Shown here: positions 53,541-61,648 of the stretch, in pieces | Position numbering within the stretch: position 1 is the first letter of the stretch | Layout of the letters: each line of letters starts with the position of its first letter | DNA from: Marinobacter qingdaonensis | GTDB taxonomy: Bacteria; Pseudomonadota; Gammaproteobacteria; Pseudomonadales; Oleiphilaceae | DNA length: 64,000 bases | Direction: 5' to 3' | Assembly (NCBI RefSeq): GCF_034555935.1 | Contig: NZ_JAYDCJ010000003.1 | Span: forward strand, 2,666,001 to 2,730,000 | The notes under the pieces: model-generated | The model's input: only the letters and a program-made list of their open reading frames with translations | What the model was told of the DNA's origin: nothing | Database searches by the model: none | Program-made: the position numbers and the translations under genes

Positions 53541-53555
53541 TGATACCATGTATCA
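53541..53555. promoter_or_regulatory. LysR-type palindrome between the oxidoreductase gene and its regulator
   Basis: TGATAC and GTATCA flank CAT, a perfect T-N11-A palindrome, the classic LysR recognition site. It lies 32 bp before the LysR start and about 109 bp before the divergent oxidoreductase start. Confidence 0.65.
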
Positions 53556-53586
53556 AATGTTCTAATTCATAGGCGAAGCTCACCCC

Positions 53587-54456
53587 ATGAAACCCATCCT
53601 GGACCTGGAGCTGTTGAACACCTTTTCCGTCGTCGTGGAGGCTGGTGGTTTCAAGGAGGCGTCAGGCCGACTCTACCGTTCCCAGGCCGCGGTCAGCATG
53701 CAGATCAAACGCCTGGAAGAACAACTCGGGCACAGGCTGCTCGAACGTAACAACCAGGGCATCAAGCTCACCGAACCGGGAAAAACCTTGCTGGGCTACA
53801 TTGACCGACTGCTGCGCCTGAACAACGAAACCCTCAGTGCCCTCAGCCTGGAACCACTGCAAGGCCCGGTTCATTTCGGGATACCGACGGATTACGCCCA
53901 AACCTTCCTGCAGCAGTTTATTCCGCGCATTCGCAAAACCTTTCCCGAGCTGGTGCCTCGCATCACCTGTGGGCGCAGTCGCCGCCTGCGGGAGCTCGTG
54001 GGCACCGGCGAGCTGGACGTGGCGATTGTCACCGGCGAACCCCAGTACAGTCCGGAGAAGAGTCTGTGGTCGGAGGCGCTGCATTGGTATGGGCCCGCCG
54101 GTTTCCAGGCACCCGGAGACGAACCGTTACCAGTCGCCCTGCTTGAAAGCGATTGCGCTTTGCGGGATCTGGCCGTGTCGGATCTGAAACGTTCCGGTTT
54201 AGAGACCGATCCGGTGCTGATCAGTTCGGACATGGCCAACCTGTATTCCGCAGTGGAATCGGGCTTGGCGCTGGCGCTGCTACCGGAATCCTCCGTAGCC
54301 TCATCCCGGGTCCGCCCGGTTCAGCTCAATGAACTGCCCGGACAACGTTCGCTGACCATGAACGTCGTCACCGCCAGCACCCTGAGCCCGAGCTTTTTGG
54401 AGCCGCTGCAGGACTGCATGCTGGCCGCCGCGCGGGCACTCATCAGACAGGATTGA
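53587..54456 (+). CDS. LysR-family transcriptional regulator
   Basis: A 289-residue regulator with an N-terminal winged helix (LLNTFSVVVEAGGFKEAS, YRSQAAVSMQIKRLEEQLG, LLERNNQGIKLT) and an effector domain. It is divergent from the quinone-oxidoreductase-like gene and convergent, 7 nt apart, with a second LysR gene. It probably controls the divergent oxidoreductase and itself through the palindrome at 53541-53555. Effector unknown. Confidence 0.88.
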   Translation: MKPILDLELLNTFSVVVEAGGFKEASGRLYRSQAAVSMQIKRLEEQLGHRLLERNNQGIKLTEPGKTLLGYIDRLLRLNNETLSALSLEPLQGPVHFGIPTDYAQTFLQQFIPRIRKTFPELVPRITCGRSRRLRELVGTGELDVAIVTGEPQYSPEKSLWSEALHWYGPAGFQAPGDEPLPVALLESDCALRDLAVSDLKRSGLETDPVLISSDMANLYSAVESGLALALLPESSVASSRVRPVQLNELPGQRSLTMNVVTASTLSPSFLEPLQDCMLAAARALIRQD

Positions 54457-54462
54457 GGGAAT

Positions 54463-55347
54463 TTACAGGTGGCTCCAGCGTGCCTGGAAGAAATCCAGAA
54501 ACACCTGGATACGGGCCGATAGGGTGGTGTTCCGGTAATACACCGCATTGACCAGCTCCCTGGGATTGGGGCGCGTCAGGTGGCTATCCAGCAATTCCAC
54601 CAGATCCCCTCGCTCGATATCCCTCGCGATCATGAATCTCGACAGATAAGCCAATCCGTTGCCCTGCAGGCAAAGCTGGCGCACTGCCTCACCGCTGCTC
54701 GCCCGCAGGGTCGGCCTGATCCGGACGCCCTCACCCAGGTGCCAGACGTTGAGGGATTCCGGCGCGGTGAACCCGATAATGTCGTGGTCGCCCAGCTCGG
54801 CGGGCGATTTACACTGGCCGCGCCGTGCCAGATAGTCCGGTGAAGCCACGACCGATAAGGGCGACCGCCCAAGGGCCCGGGCGTGCAGCGTGGAGTCGTC
54901 CAGCGACCCGATGCGGATAGCGACATCGATCCGGCGCTCGAGTAGGTCCACAATCTGATCACTGGCGGTCAATTCCAGCTCAATGTCTGGATAAGTGGCC
55001 CGAAACTCCCGGACGTGTGGCACGATCTGGTGCAACAGAAACGGATTCGCGGCATCCACCCGCAATCGCCCTGCGGGCCGCTGTTTGCGGATGGCCAACT
55101 GCTCTTCCGCCTCCTCCAGTGCGGCCAGGCCACTGCGCACCTTCTCGACGAACAGCCGCCCCTCTTCGGTCAGGCCCACTTTCCGGGTCGTTCGGTTCAG
55201 CAAGGTGGTGTTCAGGGTCTGCTCCAGTCGGGTGACTGCCCGCGACACCCGAGTGACCGACACCTCAAGTTGTTCCGCCGCTCCACTGAAGCTGCCGCTA
55301 TCCACCACCGACAACAGGAAATGAAGATCGTCCGATCGACTTTTCAT
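54463..55347 (-). CDS. LysR-family transcriptional regulator
   Basis: A 294-residue regulator. The winged helix shows LHFLLSVVDSGSFSGAAEQ, VTRVSRAVTRLEQ and LLNRTTRKVGLT, matching the large group that includes many efflux and quinone-stress regulators. The ATG at 55347 has GGAAAG 8 nt upstream; a TTG five codons earlier is less likely. It is divergent from an MFS exporter gene, with two direct CGCAAAAGT repeats between them, and should regulate that gene. Confidence 0.87.
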   Translation of the reverse strand: MKSRSDDLHFLLSVVDSGSFSGAAEQLEVSVTRVSRAVTRLEQTLNTTLLNRTTRKVGLTEEGRLFVEKVRSGLAALEEAEEQLAIRKQRPAGRLRVDAANPFLLHQIVPHVREFRATYPDIELELTASDQIVDLLERRIDVAIRIGSLDDSTLHARALGRSPLSVVASPDYLARRGQCKSPAELGDHDIIGFTAPESLNVWHLGEGVRIRPTLRASSGEAVRQLCLQGNGLAYLSRFMIARDIERGDLVELLDSHLTRPNPRELVNAVYYRNTTLSARIQVFLDFFQARWSHL

Positions 55348-55357
55348 TTTCACTTTC

Positions 55358-55398
55358 CGCAAAAGTATTTTTCAAAAACCACTGTTTATCGCAAAAGT
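55358..55398. promoter_or_regulatory. Direct repeats CGCAAAAGT between the LysR and MFS genes
   Basis: CGCAAAAGT occurs at 55358-55366 and 55390-55398, exactly 32 bp (three helical turns) apart, in the 108-bp divergent promoter. The same-face spacing suits a LysR tetramer, although the sequence is not a palindrome. Confidence 0.45.
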
Positions 55399-55455
55399 GT
55401 GCGGACTCAAACTAGCTACCGTCAATTAACTCCGCTCATTGCCAAGGAGCCCGCT

Positions 55456-56628
55456 ATGCCCATTGCTCTCTTCGCACTCACCTTGAGTGCCTTTGCAATC
55501 GGGACCACCGAGTTTGTCATCGTCGGATTGGTCCCCACCATTGCCCAGGATCTGGGTGTTACCCTGCCGTCTGCTGGTCTTCTGGTCAGCCTCTACGCCC
55601 TGGGTGTCGCCGTTGGCGCACCGGTACTGACGGCCCTGACCGGTCGCTGGAATCGCAAGGCGGTATTGCTGTCGCTGATGAGTCTGTTCATCGTCGGTAA
55701 TATCCTTGCCTGGTTGGCGCCCAACTATGGGTCGCTGATTACCGCCCGCATTCTCACCGGCCTTGCCCACGGTGTGTTCTTCTCCATTGGCTCAACCATT
55801 GCCACCAGCCTGGTGCCGAAGGAAAAAGAAGCCAGCGCCATTGCGATCATGTTCACCGGGCTGACGGTTGCCCTGGTGACCGGTGTTCCCCTGGGTACCT
55901 TTATCGGCCAGACGTTCGGCTGGCGCGCCACCTTCCTCACCGTTGCCGCCCTGGGCGCCATCGCCCTGATCGGAAGCGCCTTCCTGGTGCCGAAGAACCT
56001 GAAGCAGTCCAAGCCGGCCACCCTGCGTCAACAGCTTGAGGTCATTACCCACCCACGGCTGCTGCTGGTCTATGCCATGACCGCCATTGGCTACGGTGGC
56101 ACCTTCACGGCGTTCACCTATCTGACACCGATTCTGGAAGATGTGACCGGCTTCGCTTCCGGCATGGTCAGCCTGCTGCTGCTCGTGTACGGCGTCTCTG
56201 TGGCGACCGGCAACATCTGGGGCGGCAAGCTGGCGGACCGGCTCGGGCCAACCTCCGCGCTGTACATCATTTTCGGTGGTCTGGCAGCCATCCTGTTCGT
56301 GCTCACCTTCAGCGCCTACAACCCGATTGCCGCGGTGATCACCCTGCTGATCTGGGGCGCCTTTGCCTTCGGCAACGTGCCCGGCCTGCAGGTCTACGTA
56401 GTCCAGTTGGCTGAACGCTACACCCCGCATTCCGTGGATGTGGCCTCCGGCCTGAACATCGCAGCGTTCAACATCGGTATTGCCCTCGGTGCCTGGCTCG
56501 GCGGCCACGTAGTGGCCGACATGGGGCTGATGAACACCCCCTGGATTGGCGGCATCATCGTGCTTAGCGCGCTGCTGCTAACCCGCCTTTCCGCCAGCCT
56601 CGATAACCGTGAACCGGCTACGGCCTGA
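55456..56628 (+). CDS. MFS exporter, DHA1/AraJ-like family
   Basis: A 390-residue major facilitator with 12 predicted helices. It begins LFALTLSAFAIGTTEFVIVG, typical of the DHA1 group that includes AraJ, SotB and PbuE-like carriers, followed by the A-motif region ALTGRWNRKAVLL and the C-motif region TGVPLGTFIGQTFGWR. AAGGAG lies 6 nt before the ATG at 55456; the longer frame upstream covers the LysR promoter. It probably exports a sugar, purine or drug under the control of the divergent LysR protein. Confidence 0.87.
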   Translation: MPIALFALTLSAFAIGTTEFVIVGLVPTIAQDLGVTLPSAGLLVSLYALGVAVGAPVLTALTGRWNRKAVLLSLMSLFIVGNILAWLAPNYGSLITARILTGLAHGVFFSIGSTIATSLVPKEKEASAIAIMFTGLTVALVTGVPLGTFIGQTFGWRATFLTVAALGAIALIGSAFLVPKNLKQSKPATLRQQLEVITHPRLLLVYAMTAIGYGGTFTAFTYLTPILEDVTGFASGMVSLLLLVYGVSVATGNIWGGKLADRLGPTSALYIIFGGLAAILFVLTFSAYNPIAAVITLLIWGAFAFGNVPGLQVYVVQLAERYTPHSVDVASGLNIAAFNIGIALGAWLGGHVVADMGLMNTPWIGGIIVLSALLLTRLSASLDNREPATA

Positions 56629-56771
56629 ATTCTGATGGTTCCTGAGTAAGGTTGGTTGAACAACGGGCCACCATACGTCGACCCGCACGTGTGGTGGCCA
56701 CACGATTCGAACCGCTGGGCGAATCGAGCGTAGAATTGGGAAACCCCTTTTCATCGAACGCCCGCAGAGTC

Positions 56772-57695
56772 ATGACCGTACCCCTGGTATATCACCCGGA
56801 CTACAGCTTTCCATTTCCGAGCCGCCACCGCTTTCCCATGGAGAAGTTCGCCCGCCTGGCCGGGTATCTCCGAAGCCGTGGCCTGCTTTCCGCCGACAAC
56901 ACCTATCGACCCGGTCCCTGCCGACAGTCCTGGCTAACCCCGACTCACTGTCCACGCTACCTGCAGCGCTTTTACAGCAACACCCTGTCCGACCGCGAGC
57001 AACGGCAGATGAACCTGCCCTGGAGCGAAGGTCTGGTAAAGCGGACCTTCCTCGCGCCCTCCGGTACCGTGCTTACCGCCCAACTGGCGCTACGCCACGG
57101 CATTGCCTGCCACCTAGCCGGTGGCACCCACCACGCCCATCATGACTACGCCTCGGGTTTCTGCATCCTTAATGATCTGGCCATAGCCGCCAACGTGCTG
57201 GCCGGCCAGGACGGAGGGCTCCAGGTGTTGATTTTCGATTGCGATGTCCATCAGGGCGATGGCACTGCCGCCCTGCTCCGGAACCAACCCAGAGCGTTCA
57301 CCTGCTCGATCCATTGCAAGCAGAATTTTCCGTTCACCAAGCAGCTGAGCGACTGGGATGTCGAATTGGCGGCCGGTACGGATGACGCCAACTACCTCGA
57401 GACCGTCAGTGCCACCCTTCTAGCCGCCATCCACCGGGTGAAACCGGACATCGTGCTCTATGACGCCGGCGTCGATGTGTTCGAAGGCGATCCGCTTGGC
57501 CAGCTGAAGATTTCCGAGGCAGCGATCCGCGAGCGTGACCGCCTGGTGCTGACAACCCTGAAAAATGCCGGAATCCCCGTAGCAACGGTGATCGGCGGTG
57601 GCTACGACGATGACCGGGATGCCCTGGCCCGCCGGCACGCCATTGTGGCGGAGGAAGCCATTCGGGTGATTGAGCGCAAGCAACTGAGAAATTAG
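56772..57695 (+). CDS. Histone-deacetylase-superfamily hydrolase
   Basis: A 307-residue zinc-dependent deacetylase-fold protein. Active-site segments are GGTHHAHHDYASGFC with the His pair, FDCDVHQGDGT with the Asp and His zinc ligands, and DAGVDVFEGD with the third ligand, followed by GGGYDDD. Bacterial members deacetylate polyamines or protein lysines such as acetyl-CoA synthetase. The ATG at 56772 removes a 40-residue non-homologous extension. It stands directly before the bkd operon on the same strand, 161 nt away, but that gap holds a separate promoter-like region, so co-transcription is uncertain. Confidence 0.85.
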   Translation: MTVPLVYHPDYSFPFPSRHRFPMEKFARLAGYLRSRGLLSADNTYRPGPCRQSWLTPTHCPRYLQRFYSNTLSDREQRQMNLPWSEGLVKRTFLAPSGTVLTAQLALRHGIACHLAGGTHHAHHDYASGFCILNDLAIAANVLAGQDGGLQVLIFDCDVHQGDGTAALLRNQPRAFTCSIHCKQNFPFTKQLSDWDVELAAGTDDANYLETVSATLLAAIHRVKPDIVLYDAGVDVFEGDPLGQLKISEAAIRERDRLVLTTLKNAGIPVATVIGGGYDDDRDALARRHAIVAEEAIRVIERKQLRN

Positions 57696-57721
57696 TACAA
57701 CAGACCTACCCCAACGCTTCA

Positions 57722-57739
57722 GTTTACGTTAAGGTAAAC
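57722..57739. promoter_or_regulatory. Palindromic operator before the bkd operon (LiuR-like)
   Basis: GTTTAC-N6-GTAAAC is a perfect palindrome. Its form recalls the sites described for MerR-family LiuR regulators of branched-chain amino acid catabolism in proteobacteria; that match is from memory. It lies about 127 bp before the E1 alpha start. Confidence 0.45.
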
Positions 57740-57749
57740 GCGGTTTTGC

Positions 57750-57781
57750 CCTGACACGGGATCTCACCGGATCCAGTCAGG
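57750..57781 (+). promoter_or_regulatory. Leader hairpin upstream of bkdA1
   Basis: CCTGAC pairs with GTCAGG and, inside it, GGATC pairs with GATCC. No T-run follows, so it is not a standard terminator; it may be a 5'-leader structure or a protein site. Confidence 0.35.
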
Positions 57782-57856
57782 CTGTCTGCACAGACATTAA
57801 CTACACTCCCACAAGGAGTGTTTTGTTCCTCAGGCCACCACCCCAGGAAGAGGATT

Positions 57857-59041
57857 ATGACAACAACAAAATCCAAAGTTGTATATTCCCCAGTGTTTAC
57901 CGACGGTGCGGAATTCCGTATTCCCACGTTCAAGCTTCTGAAACAGGACGGCAAACTCTACAAGAGTGCCAAGGCACCTGATCTAGACAAGGACAAGGCC
58001 CTACGTATTTATCGGGCCATGGTTACCACCCGGATTCTCGATGAACGCATGCTGGCCGCCCAGCGCCAGGGTCGCCTCAGCTTTTACATGCAGTGCACCG
58101 GTGAAGAGGCCGCCGTGATTGGCAGTGCCGCCGCCCTGGACGATGGCGACATGATCATGGCCCAGTACCGGGAGCAAGGCGCACTCGCCTACCGTGGGTT
58201 CAGCATCGATGAATTCATGAACCAGCTGTTCGGCAACGAACTCGACTACGGCAAGGGCCGGCAAATGCCCGTGCACTACGGCTCGAAAAAGCTGAACTAC
58301 ATGACCATCTCCTCGCCCCTGGCGACCCAGATTCCGCAGGCCACCGGCTACGCCTACGGTCAAAAAATGGCCGGCGGCGGCCACTGCACCATCACTTACT
58401 TTGGTGAAGGCGCCGCCTCCGAGGGTGATTTTCACGCGGCCCTGAACATGGCCGCGGTGCATCGGGTACCGGTCATCTTCCTGTGCCGGAACAACGGGTA
58501 CGCCATTTCCACCCCCGCCGCCGAACAGTTTGCGGCCGACGGGGTCGCACCCCGGGCCTACGGCTACAAGATGGACGTCATCCGGGTGGACGGCAACGAC
58601 ATCCTGGCCATGTACCAGGCCACCCAGGAGGCCCGCAAGTTGGCGGTGGAGCACAACCGCCCGGTCTTGATCGAAGCCATGAGCTACCGCCTGGCGGCGC
58701 ACTCCTCCTCTGACGATCCGTCCGGTTACCGCAGCAAGGACGAAGAAGCCGTCTGGCGCGAGAAGGATCCGATCCTGCGCATGCGCCTGTGGCTGGAAAG
58801 CAAGAAATGGTGGAGCGAAGACGACGAAAAGCAGCTTCAGGAAACCATGCGCCGCGAGGTCCTCGAGACCATGAAGCGCGCGCAAAAACGGCCACCTCCC
58901 GCCCTCGACACCCTGGTTACTGACGTCTACGACGAAGTGCCACCCCACCTGGCGGAACAGTTCGAAAAGGTGAAAGCGCACATCCGCAAGTACCCGGACG
59001 AGTATCCAAAGAGTGCCGAGCACGCCAAGGGAGGTGCCTGA
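57857..59041 (+). CDS. bkdA1: Branched-chain 2-oxo acid dehydrogenase E1 component, alpha subunit
   Basis: A 394-residue thiamine-diphosphate enzyme. The TPP-binding region runs from [15 protein letters not shown] to NNGYAIS, and the phosphorylation-loop region [17 protein letters not shown] matches BCKDH E1 alpha, not pyruvate dehydrogenase. The ATG at 57857 is preceded by AGGAAGAGG. With E1 beta it decarboxylates the 2-oxo acids of valine, leucine and isoleucine. It starts a four-gene operon; the intact serine-rich loop is notable because a kinase gene ends the operon. Confidence 0.9.
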   Translation: MTTTKSKVVYSPVFTDGAEFRIPTFKLLKQDGKLYKSAKAPDLDKDKALRIYRAMVTTRILDERMLAAQRQGRLSFYMQCTGEEAAVIGSAAALDDGDMIMAQYREQGALAYRGFSIDEFMNQLFGNELDYGKGRQMPVHYGSKKLNYMTISSPLATQIPQATGYAYGQKMAGGGHCTITYFGEGAASEGDFHAALNMAAVHRVPVIFLCRNNGYAISTPAAEQFAADGVAPRAYGYKMDVIRVDGNDILAMYQATQEARKLAVEHNRPVLIEAMSYRLAAHSSSDDPSGYRSKDEEAVWREKDPILRMRLWLESKKWWSEDDEKQLQETMRREVLETMKRAQKRPPPALDTLVTDVYDEVPPHLAEQFEKVKAHIRKYPDEYPKSAEHAKGGA

Positions 59042-59042
59042 G

Positions 59043-60020
59043 ATGACGAAGATGAACATGCTCCAGGCCATCAACAGCGCCCTGGACACGGCCATGGCCG
59101 AGAACGACAAAGTCCTGTGCTTCGGCGAGGACGTCGGTGTGTTCGGTGGCGTTTTCCGAGCCACCAGCAACCTGCAACAGAAATACGGAAAAGATCGCTG
59201 CTTCAACACGCCGCTGGTGGAACAGGGCATCGTCGGCTTTGCCAATGGCCTGGCCGCCCAAGGGTCAGTGCCGGTGGCGGAGATCCAGTTCGCCGACTAC
59301 ATATTCCCGGCGTTCGACCAGATCGTGAACGAGTCCGCCAAATTCCGGTATCGGTCCGGCAACCTGTTCGACGTGGGCGGCCTGACCATTCGAGCGCCCT
59401 ACGGCGGCGGCATCGCGGGTGGCCTGTACCATTCCCAGTCCCCGGAAGCTTATTTCGCCCACACCCCGGGCCTGAAGATCGTGGTGCCCCGTAACCCTCA
59501 CCAGGCCAAGGGTTTGTTGCTGGGCGCAATCCACGACCCGAACCCGACCCTGTTCTTCGAGCCAAAACGCCTGTACCGAGCCTCCGTCGGCGAAGTGCCC
59601 GACGAGGATTATCGCCTGCCCCTGGGCGAAGCCGAGGTCATCAAGGAAGGCACCGACATCACCGTGCTGGGCTGGGGCGCGCAGATGGAAGTGATCGATC
59701 AGGCCGTGGAGCGGGCCGAGAAAGACGGCATTTCCTGTGAGGTGATCGACCTGCGGACCATCCTGCCCTGGGACGTGGAGACCGTGGCCAATTCGGTGCT
59801 CAAGACCGGCCGCCTGGTGGTCACCCACGAGGCGCCTCTGACCGGTGGCTTTGCCGGCGAAATCGCCGCCACCATTCAGGACCGCTGCTTCCTGTACCTG
59901 GAATCACCCATCGCTCGGGTCACCGGGATCGACACCCCGTTCCCGCTGGTGCTGGAAAAAGAGCACCTGCCCAACGCCTTGAAGGTCTATGAGGCCATCA
60001 AGTCGAGCGTTGAATTCTAG
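59043..60020 (+). CDS. bkdA2: Branched-chain 2-oxo acid dehydrogenase E1 component, beta subunit
   Basis: A 325-residue subunit with the transketolase-type pyrimidine domain ([34 protein letters not shown]) and the C-terminal domain ending [12 protein letters not shown]. The ATG at 59043 lies one base after the E1 alpha stop, so translation is probably coupled. It completes the alpha2-beta2 decarboxylase. Confidence 0.93.
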   Translation: MTKMNMLQAINSALDTAMAENDKVLCFGEDVGVFGGVFRATSNLQQKYGKDRCFNTPLVEQGIVGFANGLAAQGSVPVAEIQFADYIFPAFDQIVNESAKFRYRSGNLFDVGGLTIRAPYGGGIAGGLYHSQSPEAYFAHTPGLKIVVPRNPHQAKGLLLGAIHDPNPTLFFEPKRLYRASVGEVPDEDYRLPLGEAEVIKEGTDITVLGWGAQMEVIDQAVERAEKDGISCEVIDLRTILPWDVETVANSVLKTGRLVVTHEAPLTGGFAGEIAATIQDRCFLYLESPIARVTGIDTPFPLVLEKEHLPNALKVYEAIKSSVEF

Positions 60021-60043
60021 GCTGATATCCGGACAGGAGAACA

Positions 60044-61639
60044 ATGATGAGTGATTTTATACTGCCCGATATCGGTGAAGGTATCGTGGAATGTGAACTG
60101 GTCAAATGGCTGGTGGCCGAGGGCGATGTGATCGAAGAGGATCAGCCAGTGGCCGAGGTCATGACCGACAAGGCCCTGGTGGAAATCCCCGCGCCCTACA
60201 AGGGTCGTGTCACCCGGCTCTACCATAAGGAAGGCGACATCGCGAAGGTGCACGCGCCGCTGTTCGAGCTGGTGGAAGAGGACGGCGAAGGCGGCGCCAG
60301 CAACGCCGCGCCAGAAACACCGGCAGAAACCAACACCGCTGATTCCGCGCCGTCACCGGCGCCCCAAGCGGCCGCCGGTGACAGCGACGACACCCCGGAA
60401 GACTTCATTCTGCCCGACATCGGCGAAGGCATCGTCGAGTGCGAGGTGGTTGAATGGCTGGTGGCCGAGGGCGATGAGATCGAGGAAGACCAGCCCGTGG
60501 TCGAAGTGATGACCGACAAGGCCATGGTCGAGATCACCGCGCCCAAGGCCGGCCGGGTTACCAAGCTGTACCACGAGCAGCAGGCCATGGCGAAGGTGCA
60601 TGCGCCGCTGTTTGCCTTCATCCCCCGGGAACGTGAGGAAGGCGCAGCGCGCACACCGGCGGCCAGCGCTCAGCCCGCGCCGGAGGCCAAACCCGCGGTA
60701 AACGCACCATCCCAGAAACCCGGCCATCAGCGCATTCCCGCCAGCCCGGCGGTGCGCCGACTGGTGCGCGAGAACAATCTGAACCTGGCCGACATTGTCG
60801 GTTCCGGTAAAGATGGCCGGGTGCTCAAAGCCGATGTACTTGCGCACCTGGAACAGCCGGCCAAGCCCGTTACCGCCGAACCTTCTCCGGCACCGTCCGC
60901 CGGTCGGTCCCGTCGTGCCCCGGCGGGCGAGCAGGAAGTTCGCGTGGAGCCGATTCGCGGTATGAAGGCGGCCATGGCACGCAGCATGGTGGCCTCGGCC
61001 AGCACTATTCCGCATTTCAATTTCAGTGAGGACATCGACGTCACTGACCTGCTGAAGCTGCGGGAACAGCTGAAGCCAGTGGCTGAGGCCCGAGGTTCAA
61101 GGCTGACGCTGATGCCCTTCATCATGAAGGCCATGGCTCTGGCGGTGCAGGAATACCCGATCCTCAACAGCCAGCTGAACGACGAGGCCACCGAGATCCA
61201 CTACCTGCCCTCGTGCAACATCGGCATGGCGGTGGACGGCAAGGCCGGGCTGATCGTGCCCAACGTCAAAGGCGTGGAGCACCTGACCCTGCTGGAAGTC
61301 GCCGACGAAGTCGCCCGACTGACCGAAGCGGCGCGCTCGGGTCGGGTCAGCCAGGACGACCTGAAAGGTGGCACCATCTCCATTTCCAACATTGGCGCCC
61401 TGGGCGGCACCTACGCGGCGCCGATCATCAACGCGCCGGAGGTGGCCATTGTGGCTCTGGGCCGGACCCAGAAACTGCCGCGCTTCGATGCCAACGGCCA
61501 GGTGGTGGAACGCGCCATCATGACCGTGAGCTGGGCCGGCGACCATCGCATCATCGATGGCGGCACCATTGCCCGCTTCTGCAATCTGTGGAAGGGCTAC
61601 CTGGAATCGCCGCAGACCATGCTGCTGCACATGGGCTGA
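60044..61639 (+). CDS. bkdB: Dihydrolipoamide acyltransferase (E2) with two lipoyl domains
   Basis: A 531-residue E2 subunit. Two nearly identical lipoyl domains are present, with lipoylated lysines at about 43 and 159 (both in VMTDKA), joined by Ala/Pro-rich linkers. A peripheral-subunit-binding domain follows at about 228-262 (ASPAVRRLVREN, GSGKDGRVLKADV), then the catalytic core with GDHRIIDGGTIA near 500. Pseudomonas BkdB normally has one lipoyl domain, so the duplication is unusual for this enzyme. The start may be 60044 or the next ATG at 60047. No E3 (dihydrolipoyl dehydrogenase) gene follows; it must come from elsewhere. Confidence 0.92.
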   Translation: MMSDFILPDIGEGIVECELVKWLVAEGDVIEEDQPVAEVMTDKALVEIPAPYKGRVTRLYHKEGDIAKVHAPLFELVEEDGEGGASNAAPETPAETNTADSAPSPAPQAAAGDSDDTPEDFILPDIGEGIVECEVVEWLVAEGDEIEEDQPVVEVMTDKAMVEITAPKAGRVTKLYHEQQAMAKVHAPLFAFIPREREEGAARTPAASAQPAPEAKPAVNAPSQKPGHQRIPASPAVRRLVRENNLNLADIVGSGKDGRVLKADVLAHLEQPAKPVTAEPSPAPSAGRSRRAPAGEQEVRVEPIRGMKAAMARSMVASASTIPHFNFSEDIDVTDLLKLREQLKPVAEARGSRLTLMPFIMKAMALAVQEYPILNSQLNDEATEIHYLPSCNIGMAVDGKAGLIVPNVKGVEHLTLLEVADEVARLTEAARSGRVSQDDLKGGTISISNIGALGGTYAAPIINAPEVAIVALGRTQKLPRFDANGQVVERAIMTVSWAGDHRIIDGGTIARFCNLWKGYLESPQTMLLHMG

Positions 61640-61648
61640 TCCCTGACC

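Noticed and set aside
53541..53587. LysR palindrome TGATAC-CAT-GTATCA as a member of the composite-element regulon
   Set aside because: It is a T-N11-A palindrome but of a different sequence, without ATAYYG at the required distance; it fits the adjacent LysR gene instead.
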